A stretch of DNA of 64,000 nucleotides from positions 41,570 to 105,569 of the forward strand of contig NZ_JAIYCP010000030.1 of assembly GCF_027487935.1 (NCBI RefSeq), in the 5' to 3' direction. The notes below the pieces were generated by a model. That model was not told the DNA's origin. It made no database searches and saw only the letters and a program-made list of their open reading frames with translations. Positions 34,155 to 42,158 of this stretch are shown piece after piece (within the stretch, counting starts at the first letter, position 1; every line of letters starts with the position of its first letter). The DNA is from Brevundimonas sp. GTDB taxonomy: Bacteria; Pseudomonadota; Alphaproteobacteria; Caulobacterales; Caulobacteraceae. Made by a program: the position numbers and the translations under genes.

Positions 34155-35690
34155 TTATTTCTTGGGAGGGAAGCCCGGAAGACCCGGAAGGCCCCCCGGA
34201 AGTTGTCCGCCACCCAGGCCCGCGAGGCGGTCCTGAAGGGCTTTCATTTCGTCGGCGCTGGGCTCGGGCATGCGGCCGCCCCCCATCGCCTTGAGGCGGG
34301 CCAGGTCGGGGCCGCCCCCCATGCCTGGAATCTGGCCGCCGCCGAGGCCGCCCATCATGGCGGCCATCTGCTTCATGCCCTTGCCGCCGCCACGCGACAT
34401 GGACTTGACCATGTCGGCCATCTGGCGGTGCTGTTTGAGCAGGCGGTTGATGTCCTGGACCTCGACCCCGGCACCGGCGGCAACGCGCTTCTTGCGGCTG
34501 GCGTTGAGCAGGTCGGGCTTCTTGCGCTCGGCCTTGGTCATCGAGGAGATGATGGCTTCCTGACGGGCGATCATCCGGTCGTCGACGCCGCTGTCGGCCA
34601 TCTGGGCCTTCATCTTGGCCACGCCGGGCAGCATGCCCATGATGCCCTGCAGACCGCCCATCCGCTTCATCTGCTGCAGCTGGGCGGCGAGGTCGTTCAG
34701 GTCGAACTGGCCCTTGGCCAGTTTGCGGGCCATAGCCTCGGCCTTGGAGGCGTCCAGCTCCTGCGACGCCTTCTCGACCAGGGCGACGATGTCCCCCTGA
34801 CCCAGGATCCGTCCGGCAACGCGGCGGGCGTCGAACACTTCCAGCGCATCGACCTTCTCGCCCGCGCCGATGTATTTGATCGGCAGGCCGGTGACGGCGC
34901 GCATCGACAGCATGGCCCCGCCGCGCCCGTCGCCATCCGCGCGGGTCAGGACGAGGCCGGTCAGCGGCAGGCGGTCGTGGAAGGCCTTGGCCGTGCGCAC
35001 CGCGTCCTGACCGGTCAGGCTGTCGGCGACCAGCAGGGTCTCGACCGGCTTCGACACGGCGGCGACCTCGGCCACCTCGGCCATCAGGGCTTCGTCCAGC
35101 GTGATCCGGCCGGCGGTGTCGAGGATCAGGACGTCGAAGCCCTGGAGCTTCGCGGACTGCAGGGCGCGTTTGGTGATCTGGATCGGCGACTCGCCGGCCA
35201 CGATCGGCAGGGTGGCGACCTCGATCTGTTTGCCGAGGGTCTGCAGCTGCTCCATGGCCGCCGGACGACGCGTGTCCAGCGAGGCCATCATGACCTTCTT
35301 GCGCTCGAATTTCGTCAGCCGCAGCGCCAGCTTGGCCGAGGTCGTGGTCTTGCCCGAGCCCTGCAGGCCGGCCATCAGGATGACGGCGGGCGGGGTGGCA
35401 TTGAGGTTGATCGGGGTCGGCTCATCGCCGCCCAGCATCTCGACCAGGCCGTCATAGACGATCTTGATGACCTGATCGGCCGGCTTGACCGAACGGATGA
35501 CTTCCTCGCCGGTGGCGCGTTCGGTGGCGAAGGCGATGAAGTCCTTGACCACGGGCAGGGCGACGTCGGCCTCGAGCAGGGCCACGCGCACTTCGCGCAT
35601 CGCCTCCGTCACGTCCTTTTCGGACAGGGCGCCGCGCCCGGTGATCCGGTCGAAGACGCCTGTCAGTCGCTCGTTCAGAGCCTCGAACAT
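34155..35690 (-). CDS. ffh: Signal recognition particle protein Ffh
   Basis: Ffh binds the signal sequences of nascent membrane proteins and, with SRP RNA, docks at FtsY. From the ATG at 35690 (MFEALNERLTGVFDRITGRG) it has 511 residues. The GTPase motifs are GLQGSGKTTTSAKLAL (G1), DTRRPAAMEQLQ (G2 region), DTAGRITLDEALM (G3) and TRADGDGRGGAML (G4 region). The M domain begins near residue 300 and ends in a Gly/Met-rich tail (MGGLGGGQIPGMGGGPDLAR). An upstream in-frame start at 35720 adds ten residues and is less likely. It heads the ffh-rpsP-rimM run. Confidence 0.97.
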   Translation of the reverse strand: MFEALNERLTGVFDRITGRGALSEKDVTEAMREVRVALLEADVALPVVKDFIAFATERATGEEVIRSVKPADQVIKIVYDGLVEMLGGDEPTPINLNATPPAVILMAGLQGSGKTTTSAKLALRLTKFERKKVMMASLDTRRPAAMEQLQTLGKQIEVATLPIVAGESPIQITKRALQSAKLQGFDVLILDTAGRITLDEALMAEVAEVAAVSKPVETLLVADSLTGQDAVRTAKAFHDRLPLTGLVLTRADGDGRGGAMLSMRAVTGLPIKYIGAGEKVDALEVFDARRVAGRILGQGDIVALVEKASQELDASKAEAMARKLAKGQFDLNDLAAQLQQMKRMGGLQGIMGMLPGVAKMKAQMADSGVDDRMIARQEAIISSMTKAERKKPDLLNASRKKRVAAGAGVEVQDINRLLKQHRQMADMVKSMSRGGGKGMKQMAAMMGGLGGGQIPGMGGGPDLARLKAMGGGRMPEPSADEMKALQDRLAGLGGGQLPGGLPGLPGFPPKK

Positions 35691-35938
35691 ACAAACCTCG
35701 TCAGCCCTGCGGGCCACCACATCCGACGGGTGAGACGGTCTCCATAGCGAAATCGCCTCCGGCGACGATCACGTCGGCGGAGGGTTCTCGCCTGCCTCGT
35801 CCGGGCATCCCTGAAGCGCTAACGCTACGCTGCTTGAGCGCGGGAACCGGGGTCGTGCAGGTGGAGACGCGAGGTTCACTTGCGTCGGAAGGGGCGGCTT
35901 ATGGCGGAAAAGGGGGGCGAAGACAAGGCGGGGCGACC

Positions 35939-36271
35939 CTAGCCCGCCGCCGCGCGTTCCAGCGCATCGGACACGAACCCGTTCAGGCTCTTGCCCTCGC
36001 GCGCCGCCGCCGCTGCCGCCCGGCGGTGGATGTCGGGCGCGACCCGGACGGAGAAGGTGCCCGAGAAGGGCTTGTCGGGGGTCTTGCCCCGTTCGCGGCA
36101 CCAGTCGACATAGTCCGCGACCGTGTCGGCAAAGGCCGCCTTCAGCTCGTCCAGCGTCCGCCCCTGAAAGGTCAGCACGTCCCGGGTGTTGATCACCTCG
36201 CCGTGGAACAGGCCGGCTTCCTCGTCCAGCTCGACGGTGGCCAGATAGCCGTCGTGGGTCATGGTGGTCAT
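35939..36271 (-). CDS. hicB: HicB antitoxin with ribbon-helix-helix domain
   Basis: The antitoxin of a type II HicAB pair, 110 residues from the ATG at 36271. The N-terminal HicB-like RNase H-type region reads YLATVELDEEAGLFHGEVIN and FQGRTLDELKAAFADTVADY. The C-terminal part, GTFSVRVAPDIHRRAAAAAA then SLNGFVSDALERA, is a ribbon-helix-helix DNA-binding domain. It follows hicA with an ATGA overlap and probably binds the palindrome upstream of hicA. A longer frame exists back to 36469 but runs inside hicA. Confidence 0.9.
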   Translation of the reverse strand: MTTMTHDGYLATVELDEEAGLFHGEVINTRDVLTFQGRTLDELKAAFADTVADYVDWCRERGKTPDKPFSGTFSVRVAPDIHRRAAAAAAREGKSLNGFVSDALERAAAG

Positions 36272-36534
36272 GGTTTGGGATCGGGCGCGTAGCCCGCCTC
36301 TGTCAGAAAGCGACGCACGGATTTCAGTGCGCCCTTGTCCGTTTCCTTCTGTGGATGCGGACGATGGAAGACGGCGTCGACACCGTCCAGACTGACCCGG
36401 ACGCGGGAACCGCGACCTTCGCTGATTTCGGCACCGGCCGCTGCGAACAGTGACTCGACGTCGGCCCAAAGGACGTTCGCCCGCACCGGGTTGGCGAAGA
36501 CGGCCTCAAGGGTTCTGGCGTGCTTGCCTTTCAC
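36268..36534 (-). CDS. hicA: HicA toxin (mRNA interferase)
   Basis: A protein of 88 residues in the HicA family, which cleaves mRNA independently of, or on, the ribosome. The double-stranded-RNA-binding-like fold is suggested by WADVESLFAAAGAEISEGRG, SRVRVSLDGVDAVFHRPHPQ and KGALKSVRRFLTEAGY. The catalytic His is probably in FHRPHP. The start is GTG at 36534; no better ATG is present. The toxin-first order is common for hicAB. The operator lies only 8 bp upstream of the start. Confidence 0.88.
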   Translation of the reverse strand: MKGKHARTLEAVFANPVRANVLWADVESLFAAAGAEISEGRGSRVRVSLDGVDAVFHRPHPQKETDKGALKSVRRFLTEAGYAPDPKP

Positions 36535-36542
36535 GCGGACAT

Positions 36543-36561
36543 GGTATCACAAAATGATACC
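36543..36561. promoter_or_regulatory. Operator of hicAB
   Basis: GGTATCA (36543-36549), spacer CAAAA and TGATACC (36555-36561) form a perfect 7-bp inverted repeat in an AT-rich patch. It lies 8 bp upstream of the hicA start. HicB ribbon-helix-helix proteins bind such palindromes for autoregulation. The same patch could contain the promoter -10 region. Confidence 0.75.
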
Positions 36562-36717
36562 GTTTCAATCCGTGCTCGTGTGATCACCGTTCAGGTTTCC
36601 GCGAATTCATGCGGCGTCGCTATTTCGCCGCGGAAGGCACACGGGCCTGAAACAGCCGGTCCGTATCTCCCGGGCCGTCGCCACCAGGCGCGACGCAGAC
36701 CTCCCCAGGAGATCACC

Positions 36718-37020
36718 ATGAAGACCCTCGCGTCTCTCGCCGCCGTCCTCGCCGTCAGCCTTGCCGCCGGCACCGCCTCCGCCCGGGAGGCCCGTGTCCA
36801 GTGGGGCGACCTGGATCTGTCCAGCGTTGCCGGTGCAGACGCCTTCGACGCCCGGGTCACGACCGCGGCCAAACGGGCCTGCCGGGGCGTCAAACGCCCG
36901 GGCAGCCGTATCAGCGACCGCGCCTTCTGCCGTGCCGCCTTCCGCGAGGAGGCTGTTCGGCAGCTGCCGGGCTCCGTTCAGGTAGACTATGCGCTCAGCC
37001 GCCTGCCGGTCGTCCTCTGA
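36718..37020 (+). CDS. UrcA family protein
   Basis: A 100-residue exported protein from the ATG at 36718, with CAGGAGA upstream. The signal peptide runs to GTASAREA. The mature part contains VQWGDLDLSSVAGADAFDAR and KRACRGVKRPG with CRAAF, the UrcA pattern: a beta-strand start, then two conserved cysteines that probably pair. Family members are abundant in Sphingomonadales and Caulobacterales and have no known function. A strong hairpin follows the stop. Confidence 0.88.
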   Translation: MKTLASLAAVLAVSLAAGTASAREARVQWGDLDLSSVAGADAFDARVTTAAKRACRGVKRPGSRISDRAFCRAAFREEAVRQLPGSVQVDYALSRLPVVL

Positions 37021-37043
37021 GCGTTACGCCGTAAAGACAAAAA

Positions 37044-37067
37044 GGCCGGCGGATTGCTCCGCCGGCC
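37044..37067. terminator. Bidirectional terminator between the UrcA and M3 peptidase genes
   Basis: GGCCGGCGGA (37044-37053), loop TTGC and TCCGCCGGCC (37058-37067) make a perfect 10-bp stem. On the plus strand GCCTTGTTGTTG follows. On the minus strand the stem is followed by TTTTTGTC, so it also serves the convergent M3 peptidase gene. Confidence 0.85.
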
Positions 37068-37145
37068 GCCTTGTTGTTGTCGCTAACGCTCGCGACGCGG
37101 TCGCTCACTGCCTGAGCGACCGCGCGGCGATCTACAGGGCCCCGG

Positions 37146-39320
37146 TCAGGAAACCGGGAAACCCCGCACCTTGAGCAGCGCCGTCACGTCCGGGTCGCGG
37201 CCGCGGAAGCGGCGATAGGCCTCGGCGCGGTCGGTGGTATTGCCCTCGGCCAGGATGATCGCCTTGTAACGGCGGGCGATGTCCGGATTGAAGACGTCGC
37301 CCGACTCCTCGAAATAGGCCCAGGTGTCGGCGTCCATGACCTCCGACCAGAGGTAGGAGTAATAGCCCGCCGAATAGGCGTCCGAGGTGAACAGGTGATT
37401 GAACTGCGGCAGGCGGTGCCGCATCACGATCTCCTTCGGCATGCCGTAGCGGGCCAGGCTCTCGCGCTCGAAGGCGTCGATATCGGTCGGCGGCGTGGTC
37501 CGGGTGTGCAGGTCCATGTCGACCAGGGCCGAGGACAGATAGCTGACCGTCGCATAGCCCTGGTTGAAGGTGGCCGCGGCCTCGACCTTGTCCACCAGCG
37601 CCTGCGGCATGGCCTCGCCGGTCTGGTAGTGGCGCATGAAGCCGTCGAGGATCGGCCGGCTCAGCACCCAGTGCTCATGCACCTGGGACGGATATTCCAC
37701 ATAGTCGCGCGGCGTGCCGCCCAGCGCCGGATAGGTATAGGCCGCCGACAGCGAGTGCAGGGCGTGGCCGAACTCGTGGAACAGGGTCTCGGCATCGTCC
37801 AGCGAGATCAGGATCGGCTGGCCGCCCTCGGCCTTGGTGAAATTGTTGTTGTTCGACGACAGCACATTCTTGACGCCGTCATAGCGCGAGAAGGAGCGGT
37901 AGGTGGTCGCCCAGGCCCCCGACCGCTTGCCCGGCCGCGAGAAGTCATCGGAATAGAACAGGCCGACATGGCTGCCGTCGGACTTGTTGGTGACCTCGAA
38001 CACCTCGACGTCCGGGTGGAAGCCCGGAACGCTGCCGGCCGGCACCAGTTTGAAGTCGAAGCCGTAAAGCCGGCCGGCCATGTAGAAGGCCCCGCGCTTG
38101 ACGTTGTTGAGCTCGAAATAGGGCTTCAGCTCATTCTGATCGAGGTCGTATTTCGCCTTCCGGACCTTCTCCGCATAGTAGAGGTAGTCCCACGGCTCGA
38201 TGTCATGACCGGCGATGGCGCGCATGTCGGCCACCTCCTCGGCGACGCGGGCCACGGCGGCGGGCCAGACCCGCATCATCAGCGCATTGGCCGCGGCCGG
38301 GGTCCGGGCCATGGTGTCCTGCATCCGCCATTCGGCATGGTTGCCGAAGCCGAGCAGGCGCGCCCGTTCCTGACGCAGTTTCACGATCTCGGCGATGATC
38401 GCATTGGTGTCATTGGCGTCGCCATTGTCGCCGCGGTTGACGAATTTGCGCCAGACCTGTTCGCGCAGGGCCCGGTCGTCGGCGAAGCTCAGGAAGGGGT
38501 CGACGCTCGAGCGGGTGTTGACGATGGCCCAGCCCTGGACGTTGCGCGCCCGGGCGGCGGCGGCCGCAGCGGCCTTGTTCGAGGCCGGCAGTCCGGACAC
38601 GCCGGCTTCGGTCGGGATCACTGTCCAGGCGTTCTCGTCGGCGACCACCTTCTGGCCGAAGCTGGTGAAGGCATTGGACAGGGCCGTGTTGATCCGGCCC
38701 AGCTCGGCCTTGCCGGCGGCGTCCAGGGCCGCGCCGTTGCGGATGAAGCTGTCGCGACTGCGCGTGGCGATCCGCGTCTGTTCGGCGGTCAGGCCCGCGG
38801 CGGCGGCTCCGTCAGCGACCGCCTTGATGCGGGTGAACAGTTTTTCGTTGAAGGTGATCTCGTCACCGGCGGCCGACAGCAGGGGCGACAGCTCGGTATC
38901 GACGGCATTGTAGTCGTCCGACCCGATGTTGGAGGTCATCACGCCGTAAAGGGCCCCGGCGCGGTCCAGCGGATCGCCGGCCATCTGCAGGGCGACCATG
39001 GTGTTGGCGAAGGTCGGGGGTTCGGGATTGTTGGCGATCGCCTCGATCTCGGCGCGCTGCAGTTCGATCCCCTCGATCAGGGCGGTCCGGAGCTTGGCCG
39101 CTGTGACCCGGTCCCAGGGCGGCACGCCCTCATAGGGACCGGTCCAGACCTGCAGCAGCTCGGCGCGTGGCGCCTGCACCGGCAGGACCGCGCGCGCGGC
39201 GGCGGCATCGGCAGCGAGCGTGGCGGCCGGCGTGCCCCGGCCCATCGAAAAGCCGGTGGAAGCGCAGGCCGACAGGGCAAACAAACTGCCCCCGGCGACA
39301 AGAAGCTGGCGTCTGTGCAT
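37146..39320 (-). CDS. M3 family metallopeptidase (Dcp-like), lipoprotein
   Basis: A 724-residue zinc peptidase of the peptidyl-dipeptidase Dcp/oligopeptidase A family. The start at 39320 gives MHRRQLLVAGGSLFALSACA, a signal with a probable lipobox, so it is likely anchored in the envelope. The zinc site is ETLFHEFGHALHS near residue 515 (HExxH), with the downstream Glu in YPSQVHEHWVL. YDGVKNVLSSNNNNFTKAEG is also a Dcp feature. It degrades short peptides. The same frame stays open upstream to 40856 across murI; this is an artefact of GC-rich codons. Confidence 0.93.
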   Translation of the reverse strand: MHRRQLLVAGGSLFALSACASTGFSMGRGTPAATLAADAAAARAVLPVQAPRAELLQVWTGPYEGVPPWDRVTAAKLRTALIEGIELQRAEIEAIANNPEPPTFANTMVALQMAGDPLDRAGALYGVMTSNIGSDDYNAVDTELSPLLSAAGDEITFNEKLFTRIKAVADGAAAAGLTAEQTRIATRSRDSFIRNGAALDAAGKAELGRINTALSNAFTSFGQKVVADENAWTVIPTEAGVSGLPASNKAAAAAAARARNVQGWAIVNTRSSVDPFLSFADDRALREQVWRKFVNRGDNGDANDTNAIIAEIVKLRQERARLLGFGNHAEWRMQDTMARTPAAANALMMRVWPAAVARVAEEVADMRAIAGHDIEPWDYLYYAEKVRKAKYDLDQNELKPYFELNNVKRGAFYMAGRLYGFDFKLVPAGSVPGFHPDVEVFEVTNKSDGSHVGLFYSDDFSRPGKRSGAWATTYRSFSRYDGVKNVLSSNNNNFTKAEGGQPILISLDDAETLFHEFGHALHSLSAAYTYPALGGTPRDYVEYPSQVHEHWVLSRPILDGFMRHYQTGEAMPQALVDKVEAAATFNQGYATVSYLSSALVDMDLHTRTTPPTDIDAFERESLARYGMPKEIVMRHRLPQFNHLFTSDAYSAGYYSYLWSEVMDADTWAYFEESGDVFNPDIARRYKAIILAEGNTTDRAEAYRRFRGRDPDVTALLKVRGFPVS

Positions 39321-39443
39321 CGGGAAACTCCGTCCGTAGTGAGGTTGCGCGAACCGTAGGCCCTTCCCGGCCCGACTGTCACATGACAGGCCTGTAATCT
39401 TCTCCGGTGGACGTCGGCCGGTGGTGCGTCTAAAGCGCGCGCC

Positions 39444-40295
39444 ATGGCGATTGGCGTTTTCGACTCCGGCGTGGGCGGCCTCACGGTCCACCGCGAACTG
39501 ACGCGACGGTTCCCAGACCGGGATTTCGTCTATCTGGCCGACCAGGCCAACGCCCCCTATGGCGGGCGCGGGGGCGAGGAGATCGTCGACCTGACCCGCG
39601 CCGGCTGTGAGCGGTTGTTCGAGTCCGGGGCCAATGTCATCGTCCTGGCCTGCAATACCGCCTCGGCCATTGCCCTGCGTCGCCTGCAGCAGACCTGGGT
39701 GCCCGAGGCCCGCGCCCGGCACGGTCGACCGATCAATGTCCTGGGCATTATCGTCCCGACCATCGAGGCCGCGACCGGCATGCCCTGGGACTATGAGGCC
39801 GAGCGTCATGGTGACAAGGTCGAGGCCATCGATGTGACCGGCGTCTTCTGCACGGCCGCCACGGCCATGAGCCGGGTCTATGAGATCGAGATCGACAAGC
39901 GGCGCGAGGATCTGGCCGTCTTCTCCGAGCCCTGCCCGGGCCTCGCCGGCCTGATCGAGCTCGGGGCCCCGGCCGAGGAGCTCAAGGTGGTGGTCGACGA
40001 CCATGTCGATGCCCTGCGCCGCCGCATCGGTCGTCATCCGGACCAGGCCATTCTCGGCTGCACCCACTATGAGATCGTGGCCGACCTGTTCGCCGCCGCC
40101 CTGCCGCCCGGCACACCGGTGATCCACCAGCCGACCGCCGTCGCCGACGCCCTCGCCCGCTATTTCGAGCGTCACCCCGAGTATGATCTCGGCGGCTCGG
40201 GGCGGCGTGATTTCCTGACCAGCGGCAAGGCGGGGCCGCAATCCGATCTGGTCAGCCAATTCTGGGGCGCGCCCCTGACCTTCGCCCCGGCTTGA
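39444..40295 (+). CDS. murI: Glutamate racemase
   Basis: MurI makes D-glutamate for peptidoglycan from L-glutamate without a cofactor. The protein has 283 residues. The catalytic cysteines are in VLACNTASAIALRR (about residue 72) and LGCTHYEIVADL (about residue 204). The N-terminus GVFDSGVGGLTV with ADQANAPYGGRG is diagnostic. It is divergent from the M3 peptidase gene and is followed by an SRPBCC protein. Confidence 0.96.
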   Translation: MAIGVFDSGVGGLTVHRELTRRFPDRDFVYLADQANAPYGGRGGEEIVDLTRAGCERLFESGANVIVLACNTASAIALRRLQQTWVPEARARHGRPINVLGIIVPTIEAATGMPWDYEAERHGDKVEAIDVTGVFCTAATAMSRVYEIEIDKRREDLAVFSEPCPGLAGLIELGAPAEELKVVVDDHVDALRRRIGRHPDQAILGCTHYEIVADLFAAALPPGTPVIHQPTAVADALARYFERHPEYDLGGSGRRDFLTSGKAGPQSDLVSQFWGAPLTFAPA

Positions 40296-40340
40296 CAGGG
40301 TCAGCCTGACGACCGCCCATTTGGTCAGGGAGGACCATCG

Positions 40341-40859
40341 ATGCTCAAGATCCTGTCGACCGGCCTTGTGCTGGCCCTGTTCGCGACCGGTGTCTCGGCC
40401 GAGGTCCGGGCGCGGACGGACAACGGCTTCACCCTCGGCTTCGAGCGGCCCGTCCGGGCCGGGCCGGACACGGTGCTGGAGACTGTGGCCATGCCGTCGG
40501 GCTGGTGGAGCAGCGATCACACCTATTCCGGCGACGCCGCCAACATCCGGCTGGACATGATTCCCGGCGGCTGCTGGTGCGAATCCTTGCCGGGCGGCGG
40601 GGTGAAGCACGCCGAGGTCGTCATGGTCTGGCCCGGGCGCCGCATGGTGCGTTTCGACGCACCGTTCGGCCCCTTGCAGGGCATGGGCGCCGACGCTGTC
40701 CTGACCATGACCTGGGCCGATCCGGCCGAAGGCGGCGAGCGGGTGCTGCGCTGGACCTTTGTGGTCAACGGGCCCGGAACCGGGGCCATGGCGGATGCCA
40801 TCGACGGCGTCATGACCGAACAGTTCCGCCGGCTCGGTGACCGTCTGGACGGTCACTAG
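40341..40859 (+). CDS. Exported SRPBCC-fold protein
   Basis: A 172-residue protein with a Sec signal ending GVSAEVRA and AGGGAGG-like AGGGAGGACC just upstream of the start. The body has VRAGPDTVLETVAMPSGWWS, SDHTYSGDAANIRLDMIPGG, CWCESLPGGGVKHAEVVMVW and the terminal helix MADAIDGVMTEQFRRLGDRL. This is the pattern of SRPBCC/polyketide-cyclase-like proteins, which bind hydrophobic ligands. Ligand and role are unknown. The stop TAG at 40857-40859 is followed by 35 further sense codons in the same frame. Confidence 0.8.
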   Translation: MLKILSTGLVLALFATGVSAEVRARTDNGFTLGFERPVRAGPDTVLETVAMPSGWWSSDHTYSGDAANIRLDMIPGGCWCESLPGGGVKHAEVVMVWPGRRMVRFDAPFGPLQGMGADAVLTMTWADPAEGGERVLRWTFVVNGPGTGAMADAIDGVMTEQFRRLGDRLDGH

Positions 40860-40967
40860 CCCGCCAGGGCCGCTTCCGGGGCCCAGATCGAGGCTGCCCG
40901 GCTGGCGTTCCAGCCGCCGATGGGCGAACTGACCGACCGCGTCTGCGTGGCCTATGCGCTGAACTGA
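40860..40967 (+). pseudogene. Possible gene remnant after the SRPBCC gene
   Basis: In the same frame as the SRPBCC gene, just past its stop, there are 35 sense codons ending in TGA. The peptide includes AARLAFQPPMGELTDRVCVA followed by YALN, which looks like the C-terminus of a real protein rather than random GC-rich sequence. No start codon or upstream part is present. It may be the tail of a deleted gene, or chance. Confidence 0.3.
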
Positions 40968-41011
40968 ACCGTACCGCTTGACCCGTCGCCGCCGCCGGGC
41001 GACCGAAGGGG

Positions 41012-41440
41012 ATGACCGCGCCGTTCAAAGCCGATCCCGCCTTCGAGGCCGGTTCCGTAATCGTCTGCGACTGGCCCCTGTGTCAGGTGCGGTTGCAGGA
41101 CGACGCCCGTTTTCCATGGCTGATCCTGATCCCGCGTCGCGCCGGTCTGCACGAGATCGAGGATCTGACCGCCGCCGAACGCGCGGTCCTGATGGACGAG
41201 GTCGTCCTTGCCGGAGAGAGGGTGCGTGAACTGGGTCAGGCGGCCGGACGGCCGGTGCAGAAGCTGAACGTCGCCGCCCTCGGCAATGTCACGGCCCAGC
41301 TGCATGTCCATGTCGTCGGGCGCCGTCACGACGACGGCCAGTGGCCTGATCCGGTCTGGGGGCGAGGCACCGCCGTGCCCTACGGCGCCGGCGGTCTCCA
41401 GGCGGCCGTGTCGCGCATCCGGCTCAGTTCGGGCGGATAA
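41012..41440 (+). CDS. HIT family protein
   Basis: A 142-residue member of the histidine-triad superfamily of nucleotide hydrolases or transferases. The triad-like motif is QLHVHVVGRR at about residues 94-103; the canonical HIT motif is HxHxHxx, and here one His position is replaced by Gln (Q-L-H-V-H-V). FPWLILIPRRAGLHEIEDLT matches the first half of the family. This variant is the DUF/HIT group common in Alphaproteobacteria. Substrate is unknown. Its 3' end overlaps the convergent gene by 17 bp. Confidence 0.88.
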   Translation: MTAPFKADPAFEAGSVIVCDWPLCQVRLQDDARFPWLILIPRRAGLHEIEDLTAAERAVLMDEVVLAGERVRELGQAAGRPVQKLNVAALGNVTAQLHVHVVGRRHDDGQWPDPVWGRGTAVPYGAGGLQAAVSRIRLSSGG

Positions 41441-41978
41441 GGCTCGCCGGACCGGTCTCGCCGCCGACCGTCCACGCCCCGCGCCAGCCATTTCCGGCTG
41501 GCTCCAGCCTCAACGTGCCGACACCCTCCAGTGTCAGGGTCACGCCGTCCGAGGTCGCCGCCCCCCGCCCTCCCGGGCCGCGCCAGCCGCCCTCGATGGA
41601 CCCGGATCCGGGATCGATCAGGATCAGGTCGTAGAGCCGCTGTCCCGACCCATCCACAAGCTGCCAGGCTCCGTCCAGCCGCCCGGCACCCTGATCGGCG
41701 CGGCTCTCGGCGGAGGCGACGCCCTGTTCATAGGCGACCTCCGTATCGTCCGGCGTAAACTCATAGGACCGGGCATAGGCTTCGACCCGGACCGGCGCTT
41801 CCAGAGGCCGGCGGAACAGCTCGGCGGCCCTGTCGCCCTGCGCCTGTTCACCCCCGAAATCACGGCCGGGCTCGAACGGGCGGACCACCGGCGGCTGGTA
41901 GGTGGCCCGGGTGGACGGCTGCGGCGCGGACTCCTGGGTCAGCAGGCCGGCGAAGGCGAGGAGGAACAAGCCCGACAT
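41424..41978 (-). CDS. Exported protein of unknown function
   Basis: A 184-residue frame from the ATG at 41978 with a short signal (MSGLFLLAFAGLLTQES). The mature part has a Pro/Arg-rich start, RRPLEAPVRVEAYARSYEFT then DTEVAYEQGVASAES, followed by a repeated beta-like region (GAWQLVDGSGQRLYDLILID, GSIEGGWRGPGGRGAATSDG). The last part resembles a small beta-barrel that measures or scores something, but I recognise no family. It sits between the HIT gene and sdhC. The longer frame from 42497 runs through sdhC in antisense and is rejected. Confidence 0.65.
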   Translation of the reverse strand: MSGLFLLAFAGLLTQESAPQPSTRATYQPPVVRPFEPGRDFGGEQAQGDRAAELFRRPLEAPVRVEAYARSYEFTPDDTEVAYEQGVASAESRADQGAGRLDGAWQLVDGSGQRLYDLILIDPGSGSIEGGWRGPGGRGAATSDGVTLTLEGVGTLRLEPAGNGWRGAWTVGGETGPASLIRPN

Positions 41979-42028
41979 GGGTCCAGACTGCCGCGAAACG
42001 GTCCGAATGACAAAGGGCCTGCATCCCC

Positions 42029-42046
42029 AATGCGAATTGTTGGCTA
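42029..42046. promoter_or_regulatory. Fur-box-like site upstream of sdhC, distal
   Basis: AATGCGAATTGTTGGCTA keeps the TGCGAAT half of the alphaproteobacterial Fur pattern TGC.AAT.ATT.GCA but its second half is degenerate. It lies about 115 bp upstream of sdhC. A Fur homologue is encoded at 2133. This is weak on its own. Confidence 0.3.
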
Positions 42047-42139
42047 CATATGTCGCACAGGCCAGCGCTTCGTTGACCCCCGCCGCCTCGCTGACTAAAC
42101 CCTGATCACACGTTTCGAGCGGCTGAATTCGCTCAGGTT

Positions 42140-42158
42140 TCTGAGAACCATTCGCAAT
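42140..42158. promoter_or_regulatory. Fur-box-like site at the sdhC start
   Basis: On the minus strand this reads ATTGCGAATGGTTCTCAGA, with a good TTGCGAAT half and a weaker second half. It ends next to the sdhC ATG at 42159. Together with the distal site it suggests iron-dependent control of sdhCDAB, as described for Fe-S respiratory operons in Caulobacter. Confidence 0.35.

Noticed and set aside
35691..35938. Spacer upstream of ffh examined for SRP RNA or a riboswitch
   Set aside because: The GGTCAGGTCCGGAAGGAAGCAG core of SRP RNA is absent on both strands and no convincing conserved fold was seen.
37146..40856. A continuous 1236-codon minus-strand frame
   Set aside because: Only the part up to 39320 is a real gene (M3 peptidase with signal peptide). 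The rest lies antisense to murI and the SRPBCC gene and has the His/Gly/Arg-rich composition of GC-rich shadow frames.
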